64,000 bases of DNA from Frigoribacterium sp. PvP032 (GCF_017833035.1 NZ_JAFIBM010000001.1:2749762-2813761); one strand, 5' to 3'. Shown: positions 47,345 through 57,448, numbered from the stretch's first letter. A program made the numbers and translations. Notes: generated by a model from the sequence alone, not told the origin.

Positions 47345-48778
47345 TCAGTCGGTCGTTCGTTCGGCGCGGGCGGCGGCCTCGGCCGCCGCGGAGCCGGGGC
47401 GGTTCGCCTCGACCCATCCGCTCGCATTGCGCTGTGGGGCGATGCTCAACGCCAGCGCGCCGGCCGGTACGTCCTTGCGGACGACCGTCCCTGCGCCTGA
47501 GTACGCTCCGTCGCCAATCCTAACGGGGGCGACGAACACGTTGTGCGACCCGGTGCGCACGTTCGACCCGACCTCGGTGCGGTGCTTGTTCACCCCGTCG
47601 TAGTTCGCCGTGATGGTGCCGGCGCCGATGTTGCTGTCCGTGCCGACCTCGGTGTCGCCGATGTAGCTGAGGTGCGGCACCTTCGAGCCCGCGCCGATCT
47701 CGGCGTTCTTCGTCTCGACGAAGGTGCCGATCTTGCCGCCCTCGCCGAGCACGGTGCCGGGACGCAGGTACGAGAACGGCCCCACGGAGGCGCGGGCCCC
47801 GATCACGGCGAGGGTCGCGTCGGTGCGCTTCACGACCGCGCCCTCGCCGACCTCGGTGTCGACGAGCGTCGTGTCGGGACCGACCACGGCACCCGCCGCG
47901 ACGTAGGTGGCGCCCTTCAGCTGGGTGCCGGGCAGCAGCTCGACGTCAGGGCTGAGGGCGACGTCGCGGTCGATCCAGGTGGTCTGCGGGTCGACGATGC
48001 TGACGCCCTCGCGCTGCCAGTGCTCGACGATGCGGTCGTTCAGGCGGCGGGCCGCCGCGGCGAGCTGCACCCGGTCGTTGATGCCCTCGAGGCGCCAGGT
48101 CTCGTCGACGGCACGGGCGGAGACGCGCTCGCCGGCCGCGGTGAGCAGCCCGACGACGTCGGTCACGTACTTCTCGTTCTGCGTGTTGGCCGAGCCGACG
48201 CGGGGCAGATGGGTGCGAAGTGCCGCGACGGTGAAGGCGTAGGTGCCGGAGTTGATCTCGCGCAGCTGCCGCTCCTCCTCGGTGGCGTCCTTGTGCTCGA
48301 CGATGCGGTCGACGTCGCCCGACGAACGGCGGACCACGCGGCCGTAGCCGTGCGCGTCGGGGAGGACGGCCGACAGCAGCGTCGCGGCCGCCGCCTCCTC
48401 GCGGTGCTGCTCGAGGAGAGCGCCGAGGGTGGCGTGGTCGAGGAACGGCACGTCGGCGCTGACGACGACGACGTCGCCCTCGAAGTCGGCGGGCAGCGCC
48501 TCGACGGCCTGCTCGACGGCGCGGCCGGTGCCGGGGATCTCGTCCTGGTCGACGATCACGGCGCCGGGCGTCGTCTCGACGATGCTCGTCACGACCAGGT
48601 CACGCTCGTGCCGCACGACGGCGACGAGGTGTTGCGGCTGCAGCGCCCCCGCGGTCTCGAGCACGTGCTGGATCAGCGGCAGGCCTGCCAGCCTGTGCAG
48701 CACCTTCGGCGTCGAGGACTTCATGCGCGTGCCCTGCCCTGCGGCGAGGACGACGACGGCGAGGCTGCGTTCGGGCAT
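47345..48778 (-). CDS. glmU: Bifunctional UDP-GlcNAc pyrophosphorylase/GlcN-1-P acetyltransferase
   Basis: GlmU makes UDP-GlcNAc, the peptidoglycan precursor. The 477-residue protein has the N-terminal uridyltransferase with VLAAGQGTRMKSSTPKVLH and the C-terminal left-handed beta-helix acetyltransferase with hexapeptide repeats, including KNAEIGAGSKVPHLSYIGD and GAGTITANYDGVNKHRT. TAGGAG lies 4 nt before the ATG. It leads the glmU-prs pair; the upstream DUF4126 gene is 132 bp away. Confidence 0.97.
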   Translation of the reverse strand: MPERSLAVVVLAAGQGTRMKSSTPKVLHRLAGLPLIQHVLETAGALQPQHLVAVVRHERDLVVTSIVETTPGAVIVDQDEIPGTGRAVEQAVEALPADFEGDVVVVSADVPFLDHATLGALLEQHREEAAAATLLSAVLPDAHGYGRVVRRSSGDVDRIVEHKDATEEERQLREINSGTYAFTVAALRTHLPRVGSANTQNEKYVTDVVGLLTAAGERVSARAVDETWRLEGINDRVQLAAAARRLNDRIVEHWQREGVSIVDPQTTWIDRDVALSPDVELLPGTQLKGATYVAAGAVVGPDTTLVDTEVGEGAVVKRTDATLAVIGARASVGPFSYLRPGTVLGEGGKIGTFVETKNAEIGAGSKVPHLSYIGDTEVGTDSNIGAGTITANYDGVNKHRTEVGSNVRTGSHNVFVAPVRIGDGAYSGAGTVVRKDVPAGALALSIAPQRNASGWVEANRPGSAAAEAAARAERTTD

Positions 48779-48910
48779 GGTGCTCCTAGAGGTGGGGGCG
48801 TGCGGCGATCATCGGCGATCCTCCCACGGCGTCGCAGGAGGCGCAGGTCGGCCTCGCGTGCCCGGTGCGGCAGGGCGGGGCGGAGGAGCGGAGGCTGTGG
48901 AGGGGAGACG

Positions 48911-49405
48911 TCAGCTGCGGGCGGCGCGCACGACGGCCGCGGTGCCGCCGATCGTCACGGCGTCCTCGAGCAGGGCGACGACGAGGTCGGGCAGGCCGGT
49001 CTTCTCGACGAGGGCCTTGCGGCCGAGGTAGCCGGCGAAACTGCCGACGACCGCGCCCGCGGCACCGACCAGGGCGCCCTGGACGCCGCGCTCAGCACGG
49101 AGGTCGGTGGTGCCCATCGCGAAGCCCACGACGGCACCGGCGGCGATCCGACCGAAGATCGCGCCGCCCGAGATGCGGCTGGGCGTCGAGGGCAGCTTGT
49201 CGCCGACGAGCTCGCCCGCGCCGGCGGCCACGAACACGGCACGGCCGACCGACGAGCGGAACACCGCCCACTCCTGCCAGCTGCCGGTGAGGGTGCGGCT
49301 GTCGCGGCTGAGGGCGAGGGCCGCGAGCGGCGTGGCCGAGCGGGAGCCGGTGAGGACGCCGAGCAGTGCGGCGCGGGCGAGCGGGGAGAGCGTGGTGGTC
49401 GACAT
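48911..49405 (-). CDS. DUF4126-like membrane protein
   Basis: The 164-residue hydrophobic protein opens with ARAALLGVLTGSRSATPLA and contains AAGAGELVGDKLPSTPSRI and GRIAAGAVVGFAMG, matching the DUF4126 pattern. Several Gly/Ala-rich segments (about 6-30, 58-72, 80-100, 108-127) are probably membrane helices. Function is unknown. The ATG is 6 nt from TAGCCT (49412-49417, minus), consistent with a leaderless mRNA. It lies between tRNA-Gln and glmU on the same strand. Confidence 0.82.
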   Translation of the reverse strand: MSTTTLSPLARAALLGVLTGSRSATPLAALALSRDSRTLTGSWQEWAVFRSSVGRAVFVAAGAGELVGDKLPSTPSRISGGAIFGRIAAGAVVGFAMGTTDLRAERGVQGALVGAAGAVVGSFAGYLGRKALVEKTGLPDLVVALLEDAVTIGGTAAVVRAARS

Positions 49406-49411
49406 GGCCGC

Positions 49412-49417
49412 AGGCTA
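49412..49417 (-). promoter_or_regulatory. -10 element of the DUF4126 gene, leaderless spacing
   Basis: TAGCCT on the minus strand ends 6 nt before the ATG. Confidence 0.55.
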
Positions 49418-49498
49418 CCGAGGGCGGCGGCCGCCGGTCCGGATCGGACTCCGGGACCAGCGCCTCCTGCGGCCCCCTGCTGCTCGTCGGCCCGTCTG

Positions 49499-49570
49499 CT
49501 CCGCCACCAGGATTCGAACCTGGACCTAACAGCTCCAAAGGCTGTCGTGCTGCCGTTACACCATGGCGGA
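49499..49570 (-). tRNA. tRNA-Gln (anticodon UUG)
   Basis: A 72-nt cloverleaf on the minus strand has acceptor TCCGCCA with TGGCGGA, anticodon loop CTTTGGA (anticodon TTG), T-arm CCAGG-TTCGAAT-CCTGG and discriminator G, the expected base for tRNA-Gln. CCA is not encoded. It is a single tRNA upstream of the DUF4126 and glmU genes. Confidence 0.95.
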
Positions 49571-49685
49571 CCGCGCTCGCGGCGCAGGGTCGATTCTGTC
49601 AGACGCCGCCCGCGCCGTCGCTGCCGCCGCCGCCTGCCGCCGGCGCCCGCTGCCGCCGCGGCCGCCCGCTGCCGCTCCACTTCTC

Positions 49686-49759
49686 GTCGAGGGCGGGTCA
49701 GCGTCGTCGAGGGCGGGTCGGCGCGGACCCGCCCTCGACCACGCTGACCGGCCCTCGAC
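49686..49759. repeat. 34-bp near-perfect inverted repeat between tRNA-Gln and marR
   Basis: Arms 49686-49719 and 49726-49759 pair over 34 bp with two mismatches around a GGCGCG loop. Each arm itself contains two direct copies of a GTCGAGGGC(G/C)GGTC block. Both flanking genes are transcribed away from it, so it is not placed as a terminator. The adjacent 49600-49680 stretch is a low-complexity GCCGCC run. Confidence 0.8.
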
Positions 49760-49792
49760 GTGTGGGAGGAGGAGCGCTGCCATGATGTGCAG

Positions 49793-50386
49793 ATGCCCGA
49801 GGCCGATCGACACGACGCGCACGCGATCCGCGACGCCGCCGAGGCGGGGAGCGCCGGCACGGTCCGCGACGCCTCCGAGACCACGAGCACCGGCGAGCCG
49901 CGCGACGAGGTCGACCGGATCGTCTCGGCCTGGTCGCACGAGCGGCCCGACCTCGACTTCGCCCCGCTGCACGTGCTCTCGCGCGTCGGCCGCCTCGCCA
50001 AGCACCTCGACCGAGCCCGCCGGGACGCCTTCGTCGCCAGCGACCTCGAGCAGTGGGAGTTCGACGTGCTCTCCGCGCTCCGCCGGGCGGGCGGGCCCTA
50101 CGAGCTGAGCCCGAAGGCCCTGCTGCAGCAGACGCTCGTCTCGAGCGGCACCATGACGAACCGGATCGACCGGCTCGTCGCACGCGGCCTCGTCGAGCGG
50201 CGCACCGACCCGAACGACGGTCGGGGCGTCCGTGCACGACTGACCCAGGCAGGAGGCGACGCGGTCGACGCGGCGATCGAGCGCCTCCTCGCTGCCGAGC
50301 GCCGCCTCCTCGCGGACCTCGGCCCGGCCGACGAGCAGCGGCTCGGCGACCTGCTGCGCCGCCTCAGCCTGACGCTCGGCGACTGA
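49793..50386 (+). CDS. MarR family transcriptional regulator
   Basis: The 197-residue protein has an Asp/Ala/Thr-rich N-terminal stretch of about 45 residues and then a winged helix: LSPKALLQQTLVSSGTMTNRIDRL is the recognition region, and VERRTDPNDGRGVRARLT forms the wing. A helical dimer domain follows. The start is uncertain: ATG 49793 or GTG 49787, with GAGGAGG 15-20 nt upstream. The 34-bp inverted repeat ends 33 bp before the gene and could be, or overlap, its operator. Ligand and targets are unknown. Confidence 0.88.
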   Translation: MPEADRHDAHAIRDAAEAGSAGTVRDASETTSTGEPRDEVDRIVSAWSHERPDLDFAPLHVLSRVGRLAKHLDRARRDAFVASDLEQWEFDVLSALRRAGGPYELSPKALLQQTLVSSGTMTNRIDRLVARGLVERRTDPNDGRGVRARLTQAGGDAVDAAIERLLAAERRLLADLGPADEQRLGDLLRRLSLTLGD

Positions 50387-50409
50387 CCCGGCTGACCCGC
50401 GCCAGTCGG

Positions 50410-50465
50410 CGAGTGGTCAGTTGCTGTCGCTCCACGCCTCCGGAACGACACGAACTGACCACTCG
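50410..50465. terminator. 20-bp hairpin shared by marR and the ABC-F gene
   Basis: Arms 50410-50429 and 50446-50465 pair with two central mismatches (outer 13 bp and inner 5 bp perfect) around a 16-nt loop. It lies between the convergent stops at 50386 and 50502. Confidence 0.7.
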
Positions 50466-50501
50466 GCCGGCTAGCCCGCCAGCCCGCCACCCCGCAGCCA
50501 G

Positions 50502-52316
<1,815 letters not shown>

Positions 52317-52322
52317 CCAACG

Positions 52323-52328
52323 AGCGTA
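52323..52328 (-). promoter_or_regulatory. -10 element of the ABC-F gene, leaderless spacing
   Basis: TACGCT on the minus strand ends 6 nt before the GTG at 52316. Confidence 0.55.
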
Positions 52329-52392
52329 GGCGACGGCGGCTGACCGGCGGGACCGGGCCGCCCACGGCCCTCGCGGAGCCGTGCGCCGACGC

Positions 52393-52953
52393 TCAGCCCA
52401 GCGAGGCCGTCCACTCGTCGGGGCCGTCCGTGAACGCCTGGCGCTTCCAGATCGGCAGGCGCTCCTTGACCAGGTCGACGAGCGCCGCGCAGGCGTCGAA
52501 GGCCTCGGCCCGGTGAGGCGAGGCGACGGCGCAGGCGAGCGCGACGTCGCCGATGTCGAGGTCGCCGACGCGGTGCTGCACGGCGATCGTGACGGCGGGG
52601 TGCTCGGCAGCGATCTGCTCGGCGACCGCGCCCATGACGTCGCCGGCCGACGGGTGCCGCTCGTAGTGCAGAGCGGTCACGTCGCGGCCGCCGTCGTGGT
52701 CGCGGACGACGCCCTCGAACGTCACGACCGCCCCGGAGGCGCGGCTCTCGACGATCAGGGAGCACTCCGCTGCCGACAGCACCGTCTCGACCACCTCGGC
52801 GAGCAGCACGCGCCCGCTGGGGCCGGTCGGGGTCGCCACCGCGTCGGGGTCCCCTCCCTCGGCCTCGAGGACGGCGTCGGCGGCTGCCTCTTCTCCCGCG
52901 GCACTGAGGGCAGGGCCCTCGCCGGGTCGTGCGCTGTCGAGGGAGTCAGTCAT
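52393..52953 (-). CDS. moaE: Molybdopterin synthase large subunit MoaE
   Basis: MoaE, with thiocarboxylated MoaD, inserts sulfur into precursor Z to make molybdopterin. The 186-residue protein has SGAVVTFEGVVRDHDGGRDV, HRVGDLDIGDVALACAVASPHR and KERLPIWKRQ with the active-site Lys residues. An acidic N-terminal extension of about 48 residues precedes the MoaE domain and is longer than usual. No moaD or moaA is in the window. Its ATG overlaps the mog stop by 8 nt; it is the last gene of the moeA-moaC-mog-moaE operon. Confidence 0.94.
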   Translation of the reverse strand: MTDSLDSARPGEGPALSAAGEEAAADAVLEAEGGDPDAVATPTGPSGRVLLAEVVETVLSAAECSLIVESRASGAVVTFEGVVRDHDGGRDVTALHYERHPSAGDVMGAVAEQIAAEHPAVTIAVQHRVGDLDIGDVALACAVASPHRAEAFDACAALVDLVKERLPIWKRQAFTDGPDEWTASLG

Positions 52954-53461
52954 GAGCGCCTCCGGAGAGCTGGTCGAGCAGGTGGTCGATCAGGGGGTCG
53001 AGGACGGCGAGGCCGTCGCGCACTCCCCCGCGGGAGCCGGGCAGGTTGACGACGACGGTACGGCCGGCGACCCCGGCGAGGCCTCTCGAGAGCACGGCCG
53101 TGGGGGTTGCTGCGGTGCCGCGCCTCCTCAGCTCCTCGGCGATGCCGGGGATCTCGCGGTCCAGCAGCGGAGCGGTCTGCTCGGGGGTGCGGTCGGTGGG
53201 CGTGAGGCCGGTGCCGCCGGTGGTGAGGACGACGTCGACGCCCTGCGCGACCGCTGCGGCGAGCGCCTCGCCCACGGGGGCTCCGTCGGCGACGACGACC
53301 GGCTCGTCCGCCAGCCAGCCGCGGGCGGCGAACCAGTCGCGGATCACCGGGCCGGTGAGGTCGGGCGACGTCCCGGCGGCGGCTCGGGTGGAGGCGACGA
53401 CCACGACGGCGCGCCGCGGGCCCCCGGCAGGCTGCTCGGCGGCGGGCGGCGTCGTCGTCAT
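52946..53461 (-). CDS. mog: Molybdenum cofactor biosynthesis protein MogA/MoaB
   Basis: The protein activates molybdopterin by adenylylation ahead of metal insertion by MoeA. The 171-residue product has the MoCF domain signature VVLTTGGTGLTPTDRTPEQT and VVNLPGSRGGVRDGL. The ATG at 53461 overlaps the moaC stop as ATGA, which favours it over a GTG three codons upstream. It lies between moaC and moaE with overlaps on both sides. Confidence 0.93.
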   Translation of the reverse strand: MTTTPPAAEQPAGGPRRAVVVVASTRAAAGTSPDLTGPVIRDWFAARGWLADEPVVVADGAPVGEALAAAVAQGVDVVLTTGGTGLTPTDRTPEQTAPLLDREIPGIAEELRRRGTAATPTAVLSRGLAGVAGRTVVVNLPGSRGGVRDGLAVLDPLIDHLLDQLSGGAHD

Positions 53462-54000
53462 CTCGCCCACGCCCCGCTCTTGCCGCCGCTCTTCTGGAGC
53501 ACCTTGACGTCGCCGATCACGGCGAGGTGGTCGACGGCCTTGATCATGTCGAAGAGGGTGAGGGCCGCGACGGTGGCGGCGGTCAGCGCCTCCATCTCGA
53601 CTCCCGTGACGCCTCGGGTCCGGACGCGCGCGACGACGGTGACCGACGCCTCCTCGGCTCCGGTCTCGGCCCCGGCGTCGGTCTCGAAGTCGACCGTGAT
53701 CGCGCCGAGCGGCAGGGGGTGGCAGAGCGGGATGAGGGCCGGCGTCTGCTTCGCGGCCATGATGCCGGCGATGCGCGCGGTGCCGAGCGCCTCGCCCTTG
53801 GGCAGCGTGCCGTCGACCAGGCGGGCGACGACGTCGGGCCGTGTCGTCAGCACGGCCTGCGCGGCGGCTTCGCGGCTGGTCTCGGCCTTGCCCGTGACGT
53901 CGACCATGTGGGCCGATCCGTCGGCCCGGACGTGGGTGAGGTCGCCGACCGGCTGCTGCCCGGTCGACGCGGGCGGGGCGCCGTGCGCATCGTCACTCAT
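53458..54000 (-). CDS. moaC: Cyclic pyranopterin monophosphate synthase MoaC
   Basis: MoaC converts the product of MoaA to cyclic pyranopterin monophosphate, the first stable Moco precursor. The 180-residue protein has AGIMAAKQTPALIPLCHPLPL, TGVEMEALTAATVAALTLFDM and VLQKSGGKSG with catalytic Lys residues. The start overlaps the end of moeA by 8 nt, so translation is coupled. moaA is absent from this cluster. Confidence 0.95.
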   Translation of the reverse strand: MSDDAHGAPPASTGQQPVGDLTHVRADGSAHMVDVTGKAETSREAAAQAVLTTRPDVVARLVDGTLPKGEALGTARIAGIMAAKQTPALIPLCHPLPLGAITVDFETDAGAETGAEEASVTVVARVRTRGVTGVEMEALTAATVAALTLFDMIKAVDHLAVIGDVKVLQKSGGKSGAWAR

Positions 54001-55243
54001 CGAGCGTCCAGACTACGACCTCGTCGCCCTCGTCGAGCCGGTCGACGCCGACCGGCACGTGCACGAGCACGGTCGCCGCGGCGTGCGCGGCCAGGAGGTG
54101 CGAGCTCGGGCCGCCCACGAGCACGACCCGTCCGTCGACGTCGAGACGCCCCCGCCGGAGCTGGTGCTTGCCGACGGGCGAGTCGGCTGCCTCGCCCATC
54201 GGCGCCGTGCGGTGTCGGCGCGGCTCGCCGACGCCGGTGGCGTCGTGCAGCACCGGCCGCAGGAACGCCTCGAACGAGACGAGCGCGCTGACCGGGTTCC
54301 CCGGGAAGCAGACGACGGGCAGGCGGCGGTCGTGCACGGCGATCGTGCCCCAGCCCTGCGGGCCGCCGGGCTGCATCGCCACGTGCCCGAAGACCACGCC
54401 CGCCGTCTCGAAGGCGTCGCGGACGACCTCGTACGCGCCGGCGCTGACGCCTCCGGTCGTCAGCACGAGGTCGACCGACCCGGCGTGCCGGGCCACGACG
54501 GCGAGCAGCGCGTCGGCGTCGTCGGAGACGCGCTCGACGACCACGTCGGCGCCGACGTCGACCAGGGCGGCAGCGAGGCCGGCGCCGTTGGCGTCGTGGA
54601 TCGTCCCGGGCACGAGCACGGCACCGGGCGCGCTCAGCTCTTCGCCCGTCGACACCAGCAGGAGGCGCGGGCGGCGGACGACCTCGACGGTCGCGAGCCC
54701 GGAGGCGGCCAGCACCCCCCAGCGCGCGGGGGTCAGCACCGTGCCGGCGCGCAGCAGGACGCTGCCGGCGGAGACGTCGCTGCCGGCGGCGCGGACGAAG
54801 GTCCCCTCGGCCACGGGGCCCTGCAGGACGACGCGGGCGCTGCTGCCCGCGGCGGGGAACGCGGCCGGGTCGGCGCGCTCGATCGGGACGACGGCGACGG
54901 CGCCCTCGGGGACCGCGGCGCCGGTCATGATCGGCGCGGCGGTGCCGGGGCGGAGGGCGGGACCGGTACGGCCTGCCGGGATCGGGTCGACGACCACCAG
55001 GTCGAGGTCGCCGGAGCGGGCGGCGTCGGGGGCGGCGAGGGCGTAGCCGTCCATCTGCGAGTTGGCGAAGGGCGGCAGGTCGAGCGGCGCGACGACGTCG
55101 GCGGCGAGGACGCGTCGGCGGTGCCGCTCGGGCTCGGCCGCGATGCGGGCCGGGTCGACGGGCAGCGACTCCACAGGTCGCAGCGCCAGCGCCTCCTCCA
55201 CCAGTGCCCGGACGACGCTCTGGTGCTGCTCGACTGTGCGCAC
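53993..55243 (-). CDS. moeA: Molybdopterin molybdenumtransferase MoeA
   Basis: MoeA inserts molybdate into adenylylated molybdopterin. The 416-residue protein contains PPFANSQMDGYAL, PIPAGRTGPALRPGTAAPIMTGA, STGEEL, and the MoCF motif LVLTTGGVSAGAYEVV with PVVCFPGNPVSALVSFE. A C-terminal beta domain follows. The GTG start is 3 nt after GAGGAA. It heads the Moco operon; its -10 (TACGCT) is superimposed on that of the divergent mtnP gene. Confidence 0.95.
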   Translation of the reverse strand: MRTVEQHQSVVRALVEEALALRPVESLPVDPARIAAEPERHRRRVLAADVVAPLDLPPFANSQMDGYALAAPDAARSGDLDLVVVDPIPAGRTGPALRPGTAAPIMTGAAVPEGAVAVVPIERADPAAFPAAGSSARVVLQGPVAEGTFVRAAGSDVSAGSVLLRAGTVLTPARWGVLAASGLATVEVVRRPRLLLVSTGEELSAPGAVLVPGTIHDANGAGLAAALVDVGADVVVERVSDDADALLAVVARHAGSVDLVLTTGGVSAGAYEVVRDAFETAGVVFGHVAMQPGGPQGWGTIAVHDRRLPVVCFPGNPVSALVSFEAFLRPVLHDATGVGEPRRHRTAPMGEAADSPVGKHQLRRGRLDVDGRVVLVGGPSSHLLAAHAAATVLVHVPVGVDRLDEGDEVVVWTLDE

Positions 55244-55268
55244 GGGTTCCTCTCACGGCGGTCGTCGA

Positions 55269-55275
55269 TAGCGTA
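55269..55275. promoter_or_regulatory. Superimposed -10 elements of moeA and mtnP
   Basis: TAGCGTA contains TAGCGT on the plus strand (7 nt before the mtnP GTG, leaderless spacing) and TACGCT on the minus strand (about 26 nt before moeA, leaving room for its GAGGAA site). The 38-bp intergenic region thus has one symmetric -10 used in both directions. Confidence 0.5.
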
Positions 55276-55281
55276 GCGAGC

Positions 55282-56172
55282 GTGACCGACACCTCCTCTT
55301 CCCCCTCGTCCTCCGGCCTCCCCCGAGTCGACGTCGCCGTCATCGGCGGCTCCGGCCTCTACTCGCTGTTCGCGCCCGGCACGGCGACGAGCCACATCGT
55401 CGAGACCCCCTACGGGCCGACGTCGAGCGAGGTGACGATCGGCGAGATGGGCGGCAAGACCGTCGCTTTCCTCACCCGCCACGGCAAGGGGCACTCGGTG
55501 CCCCCGCACCGCATCGACTTCCGAGCGAACGTCTGGGCGCTCGCCTCGCTGGGCGCGAGAGCGGTCGTGTCGTCGTCCGCCGTGGGCGGCGTCAGCCCCG
55601 AGTACCCGCCGGGCACCATGGTCGTCACCGACCAGTTCATCGACCGCACCTGGGGCCGCCCCGACACCTTCTTCGACGTCGAGGGCGGGGTGCAGCACCT
55701 CGTGGCGGCCGACCCGTTCGACCCGGTGCTGCGCGCCGCCGCCGTCTCGGCCCTCGAGGCCCAGGGCGAGCCGTTCGCCCCGACCGGCACCTGCGTCGTC
55801 ATCCAGGGCCCGCGCTTCTCGACCCGGGCCGAGTCGCTCTGGTTCCGCGCCGCCGGGGCGCACACGATCAACATGACGATGTACCCGGAGGTGCCACTCA
55901 CGCTGGAGCTCGGCATGGGCGCCGTGAACATCTCGTTCGTCACCGACAGTGACGCCGGCCTCGCGCCCGAGGAGGGCCAGGAGGGCACCGACGGCGACGC
56001 CGTCAGCCACCAGCTCGTGATGGAGCGTCTCGCCGCGGCCCAGCCGCGCATCGTCGCCGCCATCGAGGCGATCGTCGCGGGACTCCCGGCCGACTACGCG
56101 CCGCGTGAGCTGGTCCCGGCGGCCGCGACCGCGGCGGTGCTCGCGCGCCCCGTGCGCTCGGCGACGTCGTGA
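55282..56172 (+). CDS. mtnP: Methylthioadenosine/purine nucleoside phosphorylase family
   Basis: The enzyme phosphorolyses 5'-methylthioadenosine or a related purine nucleoside in methionine salvage. The 296-residue protein opens VDVAVIGGSGLYSLF and has FLTRHGKGHSVPPHRIDFRAN, VIQGPRFSTRAES and NMTMYPEVPLTLELGM, the type II PNP/MTAP signatures. Final substrate preference cannot be read reliably from the sequence. The GTG start is supported by the leaderless -10. The gene overlaps the following SDR gene by GTGA. Confidence 0.9.
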   Translation: MTDTSSSPSSSGLPRVDVAVIGGSGLYSLFAPGTATSHIVETPYGPTSSEVTIGEMGGKTVAFLTRHGKGHSVPPHRIDFRANVWALASLGARAVVSSSAVGGVSPEYPPGTMVVTDQFIDRTWGRPDTFFDVEGGVQHLVAADPFDPVLRAAAVSALEAQGEPFAPTGTCVVIQGPRFSTRAESLWFRAAGAHTINMTMYPEVPLTLELGMGAVNISFVTDSDAGLAPEEGQEGTDGDAVSHQLVMERLAAAQPRIVAAIEAIVAGLPADYAPRELVPAAATAAVLARPVRSATS

Positions 56173-57260
56173 GCGACGCGACGGGCGCCTCCGTGGCGCC
56201 GGGGCTGCTGCTCGTGACGGGCGGCGCCGGCTTCATCGGCTCGGCCGTCGTCGTTCAGGCCCTCGACCGCGGCTGGTCGGTGCGGGTGCTCGACTCGCTG
56301 CGCCCCGACGTCCACGGCGGTCCGCCGACGCTCGACCCCCGGGTCGACTTCGTCCACGGCGACGTGCGCGACGCGGCGGTCGTCGACGCGGCGCTCGTCG
56401 GCGTCGACGCCGTCTGCCACCAGGCGGCCAAGGTGGGCCTCGGCGTCGACTTCCAGGACGCCCCCGACTACGTCGACAGCAACGAGCACGGCACGGCCGT
56501 GCTGCTCGCCGCGATGGACAGGGCGGGCGTCGACCGGCTCGTCGTCGCCTCGTCGATGGTCGTCTACGGCGAGGGAAGCTACCGAACGAGCGCGGGCGAG
56601 ACCGAGCGACCGGCGCCGCGCCGCATCGCCGACCTCGACGCGGGCGTCTTCGACCCGCGCGACGCCGACGGCCAGCTGCTCGAGCCGCAGCTCATCTCGG
56701 AGGACGCCCCGCTCGACCCCCGCAACGTCTACGCGATCACGAAGCTCACGCAGGAGCACCTGTCGACCTCGTGGGCCCGCAGCACCGGCGGTCGTGCCGC
56801 CGCCCTGCGGTACCACAACGTCTACGGGCCGGGCATGCCGCAGAACACCCCGTACGCCGGCGTCGCGTCGCTGTTCCGGTCGGCGCTCGAGCGCGGCGAG
56901 GCGCCCCGCGTCTACGAGGACGGCGCCCAGCGACGCGACTTCGTGCACGTGCGCGACATCGCCTCGGCCAACCTGGCGGCCCTCGACTGGACGGGCTCGC
57001 AGCAGCCCGACTCGTTCAGGGCCTTCAACGTCGGCAGCGGCACCGTGCACACGATCGGCGAGATGGCGGAGGCGCTGGCCCGCGAGGCCGGCGGGCCCGC
57101 TCCCGTCGTCACCGGCCAGTACCGCGCGGGCGACGTGCGCCACGTCACGGCGTCGTCGGCCCGCCTCCGGGACGAGCTCGGCTGGAGCCCGGCGGTCTCG
57201 TTCGAGGAGGGCATGCACGAGTTCGCGACGGCCCCGTTGCGCGCCGCCGTCGGCAGCTGA
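56169..57260 (+). CDS. NAD-dependent epimerase/dehydratase (extended SDR)
   Basis: The 363-residue protein has the Rossmann motif VTGGAGFIGSAVVV, an SSMVVYGEGSY strand, the catalytic YAITK, and RDFVHVRDIASANLAAL, placing it in the extended SDR family that acts on nucleotide sugars (GalE-like). An insert of about 40 residues (SYRTSAGETERPAPRR onward) lies before the catalytic Tyr. The sugar substrate is not determined. Its GTG overlaps the mtnP stop, and a hairpin follows it. The next genes encode sugar transferases, so an envelope glycan role is plausible. Confidence 0.88.
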   Translation: MSDATGASVAPGLLLVTGGAGFIGSAVVVQALDRGWSVRVLDSLRPDVHGGPPTLDPRVDFVHGDVRDAAVVDAALVGVDAVCHQAAKVGLGVDFQDAPDYVDSNEHGTAVLLAAMDRAGVDRLVVASSMVVYGEGSYRTSAGETERPAPRRIADLDAGVFDPRDADGQLLEPQLISEDAPLDPRNVYAITKLTQEHLSTSWARSTGGRAAALRYHNVYGPGMPQNTPYAGVASLFRSALERGEAPRVYEDGAQRRDFVHVRDIASANLAALDWTGSQQPDSFRAFNVGSGTVHTIGEMAEALAREAGGPAPVVTGQYRAGDVRHVTASSARLRDELGWSPAVSFEEGMHEFATAPLRAAVGS

Positions 57261-57307
57261 CGCCGCGCCTGCACGTCTGAGGGACGGCACGGGCCAGTTC
57301 GTCGCCG

Positions 57308-57329
57308 ACGGTCCGTCGACACGGACCGT
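57308..57329 (+). terminator. Hairpin after the SDR gene
   Basis: ACGGTCCGT and ACGGACCGT form a perfect 9-bp stem around CGAC. It lies 47 nt past the SDR stop in the 188-bp gap before the GT2 gene. Confidence 0.6.
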
Positions 57330-57435
57330 GCGCGACGGACCCGCCCGTCCTCCAGGCCCAGGGAGGCCGGGAGGACCGAGCAGGGTCGGCACCCCCCGTC
57401 CGGGGCAGGCTCGGCCCCTCCCAAGGCGGCGTCCG

Positions 57436-57441
57436 TATCGT
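57436..57441 (+). promoter_or_regulatory. -10 element of the GT2 operon, leaderless spacing
   Basis: TATCGT ends 7 nt before the ATG at 57449; there is no ribosome site. Confidence 0.55.
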
Positions 57442-57448
57442 CGACAGG

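Noticed and set aside
49600-49680. A coding or repeat element made of GCCGCC units before the 34-bp inverted repeat
   Set aside because: It is a short low-complexity run without fixed period; no frame has a plausible start or product.
52393-55243. A complete Moco pathway in this locus
   Set aside because: moaA, moaD and moeB are not in the window, so the pathway is only partly encoded here.
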